Assembly (NCBI RefSeq): GCF_026168515.1
Contig: NZ_CP093443.1
Coordinates: 1,488,001 to 1,552,000 of the forward strand
Direction of reading: 5' to 3'
Length of the DNA: 64,000 bases
DNA from: Brevibacterium spongiae
GTDB taxonomy: Bacteria > Actinomycetota > Actinomycetes > Actinomycetales > Brevibacteriaceae
In this document: in pieces, positions 9,018 through 17,513 of the stretch
Layout of the letters: every line of letters starts with the position of its first letter
Position numbering within the stretch: the first letter of the stretch is position 1
Program-made: the position numbers and the translations under genes
The notes under the pieces: model-generated
The model's input: only the letters and a program-made list of their open reading frames with translations
What the model was told of the DNA's origin: nothing
Databases searched by the model: none

Positions 9018-10634
9018 TCAGTCTCCGTAGACGTCGTCGAAGATGCTGAGGTCTCCGACGACGATGAGCTTCGTCGTCGCCCGAGACATCCCGACGTAGA
9101 GCATGTCGATGGCCCGCTGTGGATCTCTGAATCCGTTGATGCAGAGCACCACGGCGGGCCTTTCAAGTCCCTTGAAGCCGAGCACATGGCCGTAGAAGAC
9201 AGCTTCGTCGGCGAAGAACTGATCCCAGTAGGCCGCGATCCCCTCGGTCTCGACGACCTCCTTCTGCACTGGATGCCTCGACCCGGTGGTCAGCAGGGCG
9301 ATCTGCCCGGCCGCCCAGCCGCCGTCCATGAGCGATTCCACCTGTCCGTCCGCCTCGGCGAGGGCTGATTCCGTGTCGACGTCGATCCATTCGATCTCCT
9401 CGCCGGGGCCGTTGCGGGCGATCGGCTCCTCGAACGCGAGGTCGGCGATGCCGGCGACGATCTGCTCGGAGTTGCGCAGATTCTCGTCGAGCTGGATGGG
9501 ATTCATCGTGATCGGTGATTCGCCGTGGCGGTCGAAGATCCGCTGGCGCTCATCGGTGAAGACGTAGAGCGTGCCGGCCAGCTGATTGCGCAGGCATGAC
9601 TGCACGGCCTCCCACCACAGCAGGCTGAAGTCCTGGCCTTCGTCGATGACGATCGCGTCGAAGAGACGTTTGCGAGGACGATCATCGGCGAGGTCCTTGA
9701 GCATCGTCGGCAGGCGCTGCTCCCAATACTCAGAGTCGTCGTCGCTGCCGCCCGGCGCACCCCAGCTGATGGGCAGGTCGTGGAAGAGGCCGACGAACGA
9801 AGGGCGGTCTTCGTCGGGCCATTGTGCGGTGTGGAGCTGGAGGAAGCGTCCGAGACCCCGCGAATAGCACATGAGCGCGACCTTCTTGCCCTCCTGCGTC
9901 AGCGCTCTGGCTTTGCGCAGCGCGAGGTAGGTCTTGCCCGATCCTGCTCCGCCGCTGATCTCGGCCCGATTCTGGTGACGGAGGATGCGGATGAGCTTCG
10001 CCTGCTCACGGCTGAGAGCGTCGGCTCGGTCGGAGATCTCAGCGGCCTTGAGGGCGACGTTCTCCACCGCCTGGTGGGTTCTGCGCAGGTTCTTCAGCAC
10101 GAATTCGTGCCCGACCGTGAGGTCATGGCGCTGAGGGTCGAAGTCATACCGCAGCTGAGCGGCGACCTTCGCCGCCAGGGAGTCGATCTCCGTACCGTCG
10201 ACGAGCTGGCGCTTCGGCGCATCGGGCTGATCCCAGCTGTTCGGCAGCTCTGTGTAGGGGAGGACCGCGAGGTGGCTGATCGGACCGGGGAGACGGGACA
10301 GCCGCGGACGCAGATAGTCAACGAGGGTGTGCTTGGCGACCATCGCCTGCTCGAGCGGCGGCGTGGCCAGATGACTGCGCTTGCCGTGGGAGCCAGAGGT
10401 GAACCAGCTGCCGTCGACGACATCGACGCGCCCGCCCTTGACTTCGACGACGGCGATGCCGGCGCCCGGCCAGAGGATGAGGAAATCGATCTCGACGTCC
10501 TTGTCATCGCCGGTCAGCCGCTGCCCGTGGATGACCGTCGCCCCGTCGGGAAGCTGATCGCGCAGCGCATTCCACACGAGCTCCTCGGCGGTGGACTCAT
10601 TGAAATCAGGCTGTTCGGGAATCAACGTGACCAT
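9018..10634 (-). CDS. NERD-domain UvrD/Rep-type helicase
   Basis: A 538-residue fusion of an N-terminal nuclease-related NERD domain (about residues 12-125; Asp50 and Glu64-Val-Lys66 match the nuclease core) and a superfamily 1 helicase. Helicase motifs: Walker A GGAGSGKT (228-235), Walker B VIDEGQDFS, LDENLRNS, and the C-terminal YVGMSRATTKLIVVG. The UvrD core is compact. Such proteins are presumed DNA repair or defence factors; the exact role is unknown. The transcript looks leaderless: TAGTCT (10641-10646, minus strand) is six bases before the ATG and there is no ribosome binding site. It stands alone, with repeat elements directly upstream. Confidence 0.85.
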   Translation of the reverse strand: MVTLIPEQPDFNESTAEELVWNALRDQLPDGATVIHGQRLTGDDKDVEIDFLILWPGAGIAVVEVKGGRVDVVDGSWFTSGSHGKRSHLATPPLEQAMVAKHTLVDYLRPRLSRLPGPISHLAVLPYTELPNSWDQPDAPKRQLVDGTEIDSLAAKVAAQLRYDFDPQRHDLTVGHEFVLKNLRRTHQAVENVALKAAEISDRADALSREQAKLIRILRHQNRAEISGGAGSGKTYLALRKARALTQEGKKVALMCYSRGLGRFLQLHTAQWPDEDRPSFVGLFHDLPISWGAPGGSDDDSEYWEQRLPTMLKDLADDRPRKRLFDAIVIDEGQDFSLLWWEAVQSCLRNQLAGTLYVFTDERQRIFDRHGESPITMNPIQLDENLRNSEQIVAGIADLAFEEPIARNGPGEEIEWIDVDTESALAEADGQVESLMDGGWAAGQIALLTTGSRHPVQKEVVETEGIAAYWDQFFADEAVFYGHVLGFKGLERPAVVLCINGFRDPQRAIDMLYVGMSRATTKLIVVGDLSIFDDVYGD

Positions 10635-10640
10635 GGTCTG

Positions 10641-10693
10641 AGACTAACGCAGAATCGGACGCAGAAGTCCGCAGGCTCGGACGCAGAAGTCCG
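10641..10693 (-). promoter_or_regulatory. Promoter with two 17-bp direct repeats upstream of the NERD helicase
   Basis: The minus-strand -10 TAGTCT is at 10641-10646. TCGGACGCAGAAGTCCG occurs identically at 10655-10671 and 10677-10693, a period of 22 bp, or two helical turns. Each copy is itself an imperfect palindrome (CGGAC six bases GTCCG). The first copy covers the -35 region. The arrangement looks like a pair of operators; the regulator is unknown. Confidence 0.5.
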
Positions 10694-10732
10694 ACGGCAC
10701 TGCAGAGCGGATTTTGCAGTCGGCAGTGCCGT
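10694..10732 (-). terminator. 10-bp-stem hairpin downstream of the MHS transporter
   Basis: ACGGCACTGC (10694-10703) pairs perfectly with GCAGTGCCGT (10723-10732). It is 77 bases past the transporter stop codon on the minus strand. There is no T-tract, so it could also be regulatory for the helicase gene. Confidence 0.45.
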
Positions 10733-10808
10733 CGGTCAGTGCCCTCGGTCAGTCCGGACCGCGAGGAGACGTCACGTCGGACGAGTCCTCACACGAAGGC
10801 TGGGAGGA

Positions 10809-12191
10809 TCACTTCGCGTCGTCGACCAGTTCGGATTCGTCGAGGACGACGTCTGCTCCGGTCTCGGGAAGACCGCAGCCGCGCAGCGAGGCACCGTTCG
10901 TCTCCTTCATGAAGATCGTGGCGACGAAGCCGACCGCGCAGGCGGCCATAATCATGTAGGCGGGGATGATCGTATTGCCTGTCACCCCGATGAGGCCTTC
11001 GCCGATCGACGGCGCGGTGCCGCCGAACAGTGCGGTCGAGACGTTGTACGAGATCGCGAAGCCCGCAAAGCGCACGGGTCCGGGGAACATCGCCGGGAAG
11101 GTCGCCGAAATCGTCGAGATCTGCGGGATGTAGAGGAGACCGAGCACAGCCAGTCCGATGAGTGCCCAGACGAAGCCGTTGGCCATGAGCATGAACATCG
11201 GAATCGCCGCGACGAAGAGTCCGATGAGCGAGAAGTACCAGACAGGCTTGCGCCCGACCTTGTCCGAGAGCATGCCGCCGAACGGGATGAGGATCATCAT
11301 GAATGCCTGGGCGAGGAACATCACGGTCAGCGAGGCGTTCGCGCTCATACCCACCGGATTCTGCAGGTAGGTCGGCATGTAGGACAGCAGTGTGTAGTTG
11401 ACGACGTTGACGGCGACGACCATGCCGCCGAGGACGAGCAGCTGCTTCTTGTAGCTGGTGAACAGAGTCGCGAAGACTTCCTTGACCGACTTGTCGTTAT
11501 CACCGCTGTCGAGTTCCTCATAGACAGGAGACTCATCGAGCTGCGAACGCAGGTAAAGGCCCACGACGCCGAGGACTCCGGCGAAGACGAACGGAATCCT
11601 CCACGCCCAGTCCGTCATCGCCTGCTCTCCGAGGCCCAGCTGGAGGAGCAGGACGAAGAGCGAACCGGCGGCCATTCCGGCCAGGGTGCCGAATTCGAGG
11701 AAGCTGCCGAAGAATCCGCGGCGCTTGTCGGGGGCGTACTCGGCCATGAAGGTGGCGGCACCGCCGTACTCGCCACCCGAGGAGAATCCCTGAATGACGC
11801 GGAGGAGAACGAGGATGATCGGTGCGGCGACGCCGATCGTCGCGTAGCTCGGCACCAGAGCGATGCAGAACGTCGATCCGGCCATGAGCAGAATCGTCAG
11901 TGCCAGGACCTTCTTGCGGCCGAGGCGGTCGCCCATCGGCCCCCAGACGATTCCGCCGAGAGGACGGAAGACGAAAGACACGGCGAAGGTCAGCAGCGTC
12001 ATCAGCTGCGCATGCTCGCCGGGGAAGAAGTGGTGGGAGAGGTAGGTGACCGACACGGCAAAGAGGCCGTAGTCGAACCACTCGGTCGCATTGCCCAGCG
12101 CCGAGGCGGCCACGGCTTTGCGCACGGTCTTGAGGTCAGGCTCGGTTGGGGACGCCGGTGATGCGGATTCTGGGGTATCGGGGGTGCTCAT
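10809..12191 (-). CDS. MHS-family MFS transporter (ProP/ShiA/CitA type)
   Basis: A 460-residue 12-helix major facilitator with metabolite:H+ symporter hallmarks: GNATEWFDYGLFA near the N-terminus, GPMGDRLGRKKVLALT in the first cytoplasmic loop, and RVIQGFSSGGEYGGAATFMAEY. Members import shikimate, proline/betaine, citrate, dicarboxylates or aromatic acids; the substrate cannot be read here. The start ATG at 12191 has GGAGG six bases upstream; a second in-frame ATG four codons earlier does not. A 422-base region upstream holds its promoter. Confidence 0.85.
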   Translation of the reverse strand: MSTPDTPESASPASPTEPDLKTVRKAVAASALGNATEWFDYGLFAVSVTYLSHHFFPGEHAQLMTLLTFAVSFVFRPLGGIVWGPMGDRLGRKKVLALTILLMAGSTFCIALVPSYATIGVAAPIILVLLRVIQGFSSGGEYGGAATFMAEYAPDKRRGFFGSFLEFGTLAGMAAGSLFVLLLQLGLGEQAMTDWAWRIPFVFAGVLGVVGLYLRSQLDESPVYEELDSGDNDKSVKEVFATLFTSYKKQLLVLGGMVVAVNVVNYTLLSYMPTYLQNPVGMSANASLTVMFLAQAFMMILIPFGGMLSDKVGRKPVWYFSLIGLFVAAIPMFMLMANGFVWALIGLAVLGLLYIPQISTISATFPAMFPGPVRFAGFAISYNVSTALFGGTAPSIGEGLIGVTGNTIIPAYMIMAACAVGFVATIFMKETNGASLRGCGLPETGADVVLDESELVDDAK

Positions 12192-12613
12192 GAATTCCTC
12201 CATTCATGCGGACCACCGTTGTGGTGGCCCTTCGTTCGAACCGAACCCACGTTACGAGCATGCGTTCAGACTCTCAATGGAGAATTCGTGTCAAATCAGC
12301 GGCGTGTCATTAGCGATCAGATCAACAGCACCCTCCGTGACCTGGGAGGATGTTGATTTCATTCACATTTGAACCAGCAAGCTTTCTTCACAGTGAACAG
12401 TGAAGTAATCGTTACGGAAATCCGGTTGACAGAAAATGAAATCGATGACCGAATTTGTCTGCACTCATGAGGAGAGTATTATCCTCGTTCGCATCAGCCG
12501 AAGGTATCGCTCACCCCCGTTTGCCGAAAGAGCGGAAGGCCCGTGCATGTGCACGGACCCTCCGCTCATTCGGTTCGGGCAGACCGGGTCGGACACCCGG
12601 GGCCCGGGGCGGA
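12192..12613. promoter_or_regulatory. 422-base intergenic region with promoter and AT-rich segment
   Basis: No convincing gene lies here. About 12230-12480 is noticeably AT-richer than its surroundings. It contains an inverted repeat CTTCAC (12386-12391) / GTGAAG (12400-12405), placed about 200 bases upstream of the MHS transporter start, which may be an operator. The distal part holds the terminator of the amino acid permease. Confidence 0.4.
12532..12565 (-). terminator. Terminator of the amino acid permease
   Basis: A long hairpin: outer arms GCGGA (12532-12536) / TCCGC (12561-12565), inner perfect arms CCGTGCA (12541-12547) / TGCACGG (12550-12556). On the minus strand it follows the permease by about 50 bases and is followed by a short TCTTT run. 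Confidence 0.6.
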
Positions 12614-14071
12614 TCAGAGCGCCGACGGTTCCACTGTCTCGGTGGCCGCGCGCTGATCCATTGCCGGGGAGGTGTCGATCCCGCGAGCGTTGAGCCGACG
12701 CTTGACCAACGGCCACACAGCGAAGAGCACGGCAGTGGCGACCAGGCTGGTCCACACCTGCGCGCGGCCGTCTTCGCTGAGCAGCATGATGATGACGACG
12801 CCGATGACGACGGCGATGAGCAGGATGTTGAGAATCGGCGTCAGCCACGACTTCAAGGTGAGCGCCGCCCGCTCGGCGGGGCTGAGCTTGACGCGCATGC
12901 GCCACTGCGTGAGGGCGATGAAGACGTACACGAAGAGAGCGACGAGGCCGCCTGAGTTCATGATGAAGTCGAAGATGCCCGAAGCCGGGACGGTGAAGTT
13001 CGCGACGACCGCCGCCAGTGCTCCGAGGCTGGAGGCGATGAGCGCTGCCACGGGGACGTTCGTCTTCGAGCGCTTGCGGATGAGTGCGGGCGCATAGCCT
13101 TTGTCAGCCAGGGAGGCGAACATCCGGGAAGCCGAGTAGAGACCGGAGTTGAGTACCGAGATGACGGCGGTGAAGAGCACGATCGTCATGACCGCCGAAG
13201 CGCCCGGCAGACCGAAGAGGCCGTAGACGTGAGCGAACGGCGCGATCGTATCGGGGTCGGGCAGCTCATCCCAGGGCACAGCAGTGACGATGATGAGCAC
13301 GCCGCCGACGAAGAAGAGCATGATGCGCCAGATGACGGTCCGTGTGGCTTGGTTGATGCCGCGGGCCGGATCGACGGACTCGGCCGAGGCCATGACGGCG
13401 ATCTCGGTGCCGAAGTAGCTGAAGATCACGGTGGCCACGCCGATCATCACGGCGCTGAAGCCCATCGGCATGAAGCCGCCGTGATTCCACAGGTTCGACA
13501 CGGAGTTCGTCGCGTTCGGCCAGAGGCCGAGAGCGAAGAGCGCACCGACGACGAGGAAGACGACGATCGTGATGACCTTGACGCTCGCGAGCCAGAACTC
13601 GACCTCGCCGAAGACGCGGACCGAGAGGATGTTCGTGCCGATGAAGACGAGGACGAGGAGGAGCGACCACAGCCACGTCGGAATCGCGGGGAACCATCCT
13701 GCGAGGATGCCGCCGCCGACGACGGCTTCGTAGGCGATGACGCCGACCCAGAAGTACCAGTAGAGCCAGCCGACGAGGTAGGCGGCCCATCCGCCCATGG
13801 ATTCGTTCGCGTACTCCATGAAGGAACCGACGGCAGGTCGGCGTGCCGACATCTCGCCGAGCATCCGCATAGCGAGGAAGACGAGAAGTCCGCCGATGAG
13901 GTAGGACAGGATCGCGGCCGGTCCGGTCGAGCGGATGACGTTGCCGGATCCGACGAAGAGGCTCGCGCCGATGATGCCGCCGAGGGTGATCATGGTGATG
14001 TGCCTGTTGCGCAGTTTGCCGCGTTCACCGGCATCGGATGAGTCTGCGCTCGCATTGTGTGGTTTGCTCAT
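12614..14071 (-). CDS. APC-superfamily amino acid permease
   Basis: A 485-residue, 12-helix amino acid transporter of the AAT group (GabP/AnsP/AroP-like). Its start RNRHITMITLGGIIGASLFVG is the classic first-helix motif, followed by GPAAILSYLIGG and, later, EIAVMASAESVDPARGINQA. Imports an amino acid with protons; GABA, asparagine/proline or aromatic amino acids are all possible. ATG at 14071 is preceded by AAGGAGA. Monocistronic, with its own terminator at 12532-12565. Confidence 0.85.
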   Translation of the reverse strand: MSKPHNASADSSDAGERGKLRNRHITMITLGGIIGASLFVGSGNVIRSTGPAAILSYLIGGLLVFLAMRMLGEMSARRPAVGSFMEYANESMGGWAAYLVGWLYWYFWVGVIAYEAVVGGGILAGWFPAIPTWLWSLLLVLVFIGTNILSVRVFGEVEFWLASVKVITIVVFLVVGALFALGLWPNATNSVSNLWNHGGFMPMGFSAVMIGVATVIFSYFGTEIAVMASAESVDPARGINQATRTVIWRIMLFFVGGVLIIVTAVPWDELPDPDTIAPFAHVYGLFGLPGASAVMTIVLFTAVISVLNSGLYSASRMFASLADKGYAPALIRKRSKTNVPVAALIASSLGALAAVVANFTVPASGIFDFIMNSGGLVALFVYVFIALTQWRMRVKLSPAERAALTLKSWLTPILNILLIAVVIGVVIIMLLSEDGRAQVWTSLVATAVLFAVWPLVKRRLNARGIDTSPAMDQRAATETVEPSAL

Positions 14072-14233
14072 GGAGCAATCTCCTTGTGAGACCAGGGCTC
14101 GGATTCCGCGCTGGGGCCGAGCCTCCAGGCAGCCCCTGTTGAAACTGCCTCCGGGATTCTACACAAAAGTCGCAGGAATCAGATGTCGCTGATCACACCG
14201 TGGCTGGTGGGCGGGACGCCTGCCCAGCGTGCC

Positions 14234-14959
14234 TCAGACGTGTTCGTGGGAGGCGTGTTCGTCGATGTGGACCCATTCAGGCGGCATCGGCGCCCACGCG
14301 GCGACCTCACGTCCGGACTTCGAGCTGTCGGCGAGCACGACGACGCTCCGGGCGCGTTCGGCGATGAGTTCCTTCGTCCGCGCCTCGTCGAGGGTGGGTT
14401 CGCCGAGGCCAGCCTGAGGATCGACGGCATCGGCGCCGAGGAAGGCGACGTCGACGTGGAGGCGACCGAGCGCATGATCGCTCAGCGCGCCGGTCGTGCC
14501 GTGGGACATCGTCGAGACCTCGCCGCCGACCATAATCACCTTCGGGCCCGCGGGGTGGGCCAGCGCCAGGGCGATCTCGAGGCCGCGGGTGACGACGGTC
14601 AGGTCATCGCGGTCACGAATCCGTTCTGCCAGACGCAGGGTAGTCGACCCGGCATCGAGGAAGATCGTTCGCACGCCCGGATCGTCGAGGTGGGATAGCG
14701 CGCGTGTGGCGATCGCATCCTTGGCCTCAGCGTTCGTATCCATCCGCTGGCCCAGCGGCCGTTCGACGAACCCGGCCGCCGTGGCTCCGCCGATGGTGCG
14801 GATGACCTCGCCTGCCTCGGCGAGATCGCGCAGATCACGTCGGATCGTCGATTCGGAGGTCTCGAGGTCTTCGGCCAGTCGGGCGATCGTCCACGTCCCC
14901 GTCTTTAGCAGAGACAGAATGTCGTCTCGGCGTTTCTGCGTGCCGGTGCGGATGGCCAC
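14234..14959 (-). CDS. DeoR/GlpR-type transcriptional regulator
   Basis: A 241-residue protein. The N-terminal winged helix (about residues 9-60) has the DeoR signature around ETSESTIRRDLRDLAEAGEVIR. The C-terminal sugar-phosphate-sensing domain contains FLDAGSTTLRLAE and MVGGEVS. GTG start (14957-14959) with AAGGAT seven bases upstream. It is the last gene after GntP permease, DUF1537 kinase and PdxA2 on the same strand, so it probably senses a phosphorylated four-carbon acid intermediate and controls that operon. Confidence 0.85.
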   Translation of the reverse strand: MAIRTGTQKRRDDILSLLKTGTWTIARLAEDLETSESTIRRDLRDLAEAGEVIRTIGGATAAGFVERPLGQRMDTNAEAKDAIATRALSHLDDPGVRTIFLDAGSTTLRLAERIRDRDDLTVVTRGLEIALALAHPAGPKVIMVGGEVSTMSHGTTGALSDHALGRLHVDVAFLGADAVDPQAGLGEPTLDEARTKELIAERARSVVVLADSSKSGREVAAWAPMPPEWVHIDEHASHEHV

Positions 14960-14996
14960 GGACGGATCCTTTCACTCGATCGACCGGAGAGCCGAC

Positions 14997-15032
14997 GACT
15001 CCCCGGAGCCGGCCCGGGTTCGGCCCGGAGTC
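14997..15032 (-). terminator. GC-rich hairpin between pdxA2 and deoR-type gene
   Basis: GACTCC (14997-15002) pairs with GGAGTC (15027-15032), with a further GCCG/CGGC stem inside. It may lower read-through from the catabolic genes into the regulator gene. No T-tract. Confidence 0.35.
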
Positions 15033-15052
15033 GGTCTGGACTCAACCCGGTC

Positions 15053-16099
15053 TCAGCGCGGCAGGTACTCCGCGCGGATGCCGTCGACGAACGGAGCATA
15101 GCCGATCGCTGCCCGATATGCCGAGCGCATCGTGCCCGCGTCCGCGAGGCCCTGACCTGCGATGTCGAAGGCAGTTCCGTGGTCGACCGAGGTGCGCAGG
15201 ATCGGCAGCCCCACGGTGACCGAGATCGTGCCGTCGAAGTCGAAGGTCTTCGAGGCGATGTGTCCCTGGTCGTGGTACTGGGAGAGGATGCCGTCGAAGC
15301 GGCCGGACAGCCCCTGATGGAAGACCGAGTCCGCGGGGATCGGCCCGGCGACGTCGAAGCTGCCGGCGGCATTGACCTGCTCGACTGCGGGCCGGAGGAT
15401 CTCGATCTCCTCGTCTCCGAATGCCCCGTTCTCCCCACCGTGCGGGTTGAGTGCGGCGACGGCGAGCCGCGGCGCACTCACGCCGTAGAGCTGCAGGGCA
15501 CGGTGAGCACGTTCGATCGAATCGACCTGGGTGTCGACCGTGAGGGCATCGATGGCCCTGCGCAGCGACATATGCCGGGTGGCGAAGAAGATCTGGAGTT
15601 TGTGGTCGGGGGTCTTCGTGTTCTCCACGACGAACATCGTGTCCTGCTTCGTCACCCCGGTGAGCTCGCCGAGCATCTCCGTGTGCCCGAGGTGCTTCGA
15701 CCCGGATTCCCACACGGCTTCCTTGTTGATCGGTCCGGTGACGATTCCGGCGATCCGCTGGTCCATGGCGGCCTTCGCGGCGACCTCGATCGCGGTGACC
15801 GCAGCCTGACCGGCACGGGCATCGACGACGCCCCAGTCCGGCAGGTCCTTCCCGAGCACACCGATGTCGAAGACGTCGATGACGCCTTCACCGGCTGACG
15901 GGGTCGCCCAGTCGGTGATCGTGCGCAGCTCGACGTCGAGGCCGAGGACCTCGACCGCGCGCTTCATCACTGCGATATCGGCGACGGCGATGCCGTGCTG
16001 GTCGTCACGTCCTGAGAACTCCGCGAGCACCTGGGCGGTGATCTCGGGTCCGATTCCGACCGGGTCGCCGACGGTGACGGCCAATGCTGGTGAGGTCAT
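15053..16099 (-). CDS. pdxA2: PdxA2-type four-carbon acid phosphate dehydrogenase
   Basis: A 348-residue member of the PdxA family (NAD- and metal-dependent oxidative decarboxylation). Family marks: AVTVGDPVGIGPEI at the N-terminus, TGPINKEAVWESGSKHLGHTEML, HGGENGAFGDEE, and FHQGLSGRFDGILSQYHDQGHIASK with the metal-binding His/Asp. It begins one base after the DUF1537 kinase stop. In DtnK-PdxA2 pairs the kinase makes D-threonate or D-erythronate 4-phosphate and PdxA2 oxidises it to dihydroxyacetone phosphate and CO2. The kinase and permease partners make this far more likely than a role in vitamin B6 synthesis. Confidence 0.85.
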   Translation of the reverse strand: MTSPALAVTVGDPVGIGPEITAQVLAEFSGRDDQHGIAVADIAVMKRAVEVLGLDVELRTITDWATPSAGEGVIDVFDIGVLGKDLPDWGVVDARAGQAAVTAIEVAAKAAMDQRIAGIVTGPINKEAVWESGSKHLGHTEMLGELTGVTKQDTMFVVENTKTPDHKLQIFFATRHMSLRRAIDALTVDTQVDSIERAHRALQLYGVSAPRLAVAALNPHGGENGAFGDEEIEILRPAVEQVNAAGSFDVAGPIPADSVFHQGLSGRFDGILSQYHDQGHIASKTFDFDGTISVTVGLPILRTSVDHGTAFDIAGQGLADAGTMRSAYRAAIGYAPFVDGIRAEYLPR

Positions 16100-16100
16100 G

Positions 16101-17513
16101 TCAATCTCCTTTGCTGGGGTGAGCTTGTGCAGATGCGGTGCTGAGGTGGTCGAGGCACTGTGCCGCCGTGCCGGCGTCGCCGATGAGCCCGCCCTTGGTG
16201 ACGATCGGCAGTCCGTCGGCGGCTCCTCCGACGAGGCGGCCGCCCACGGCCAGGGGGATGATCTCCTTGTCGATGGCCATGCCGACGGCGTCGAGGGCGC
16301 GCATGACCTCGGCGGTGACGTCGCCGCCTGTGGTGTAGAGGCCGGTCACGGTCATCGAGTCGACCACGGCTGCGGCGATTCGGGCCAGGCGCTGGGTCGT
16401 GCGTTGTGACTCGTCGTCGTCGAGTTCGAGCAGATCGTGAGAGTCGAGGACGGTGGCGACGATGATCGCCCGCGCCGAGGCGGCTTCCTCCACTCGTGCG
16501 AGTGTGGCCTGCACATCGGGCAGGTTCTCCTCGTCGAGGACGGTGCGGATGAGCGTGACGCCGGGGTCCTCGGCGAGGGCGGACAGCTGTGATCGGGTGA
16601 CCTCGGTCGCCGAACCGGAGATGCCCAAGAGGACACCCTGGGGGCGTGTCGGCAACAGAGACCGAGCCAGTGCCAGGCTGCCCGGACCCGGATCGATCGT
16701 CACCCAGTCGAGCAGCTCGCCGGCGTGGAGTCCGGTGAGCGCGCGGACGGTGTCGTCACCGGCCGGGGCGTCGGCGATCTCCTGCGTCAGCTCGGCGGCG
16801 ACGGCTCCGATGAGGTCGATGTGCTCGGTGGTCAGAGCGTCGGCGATGACGACGTCGGCTCCTGCTGCGATCGCCTCGCACAGCTGCTCACGGATCGCTG
16901 TCGGCCCGGAGAGGATGGTTGAGATCTCGATGCGGCGGCAGCTCAATCGGGTGCCCTCACCAAGAATGGTCTCGACTTCGGAGGTGTGCATGGGGGAGCG
17001 GACGTCGCGGGCCAGCTCGGTGTCCTCGAGCCGACGTCCGCCGAGCAGCTGTTGGCCTTGGACCGTGGTGCGTCCGGCGGCAGGGAAGGCCGGTACGCAC
17101 AGGCCCACGACGTGCCGTCGGTGCCCGCCGGCAGATGCTGGCGCCGTGCGATGGGAACGCAGTGCCGCCTCGGCGGTGGGGCCGACATTGCCGCGCAGGG
17201 TGGTGTCGATCCGGCAGGCGACGAGGTCGACCTGGCCGGCTGCGGCGATGATCCCTGACGTGAGGTCGGCCGCCTCACGCGGCGGCAGATGACGAGAATC
17301 CGCGTTGACCACGACCGCATCGTAATCGTCGAGGAAGCGGCTGAGTCCTGCACTCCGTTCGGCCGCGCTCAGCGTGATCGTGCGCAGCCCCGCCTCGGCG
17401 AACAGGGCACCGCAGGCATTGCCGCCGGTGAGATCGTCGGCGACGATGAGGATCCGCGGGCTCGCCTGCGCCGAGGCGGTGGCGTGAGGACGTGGCATGG
17501 GTGCGCTGCTCAT
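16101..17513 (-). CDS. dtnK: DUF1537 four-carbon acid sugar kinase (DtnK-like)
   Basis: A 470-residue two-domain kinase. The N-terminal substrate domain begins RILIVADDLTGGNACGALFA and has NADSRHLPP; the C-terminal nucleotide domain has TGLYTTGGDVTAEVMRAL and LPIVTKGGLIGDAGTA, typical of the family. It phosphorylates the terminal hydroxyl of threonate or erythronate. The ATG at 17513 overlaps the permease stop as ATGA, indicating coupled translation; a longer in-frame start would extend into the permease gene. The family also acts on L-threonate, D-erythronate and 3-oxo-tetronates, so D-threonate is the best guess from its pairing with PdxA2. Confidence 0.83.
   Translation of the reverse strand: MSSAPMPRPHATASAQASPRILIVADDLTGGNACGALFAEAGLRTITLSAAERSAGLSRFLDDYDAVVVNADSRHLPPREAADLTSGIIAAAGQVDLVACRIDTTLRGNVGPTAEAALRSHRTAPASAGGHRRHVVGLCVPAFPAAGRTTVQGQQLLGGRRLEDTELARDVRSPMHTSEVETILGEGTRLSCRRIEISTILSGPTAIREQLCEAIAAGADVVIADALTTEHIDLIGAVAAELTQEIADAPAGDDTVRALTGLHAGELLDWVTIDPGPGSLALARSLLPTRPQGVLLGISGSATEVTRSQLSALAEDPGVTLIRTVLDEENLPDVQATLARVEEAASARAIIVATVLDSHDLLELDDDESQRTTQRLARIAAAVVDSMTVTGLYTTGGDVTAEVMRALDAVGMAIDKEIIPLAVGGRLVGGAADGLPIVTKGGLIGDAGTAAQCLDHLSTASAQAHPSKGD

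Noticed and set aside
9780..12161. A 793-codon open frame on the plus strand opposite the helicase and MHS transporter
   Set aside because: It is antisense to two clear genes, rich in Arg/Glu/His/Asp with no domain, and typical of GC-rich shadow frames.
15053..16099. PdxA of vitamin B6 synthesis
   Set aside because: It lies directly after a DUF1537 kinase and GntP permease, the catabolic PdxA2 setting.
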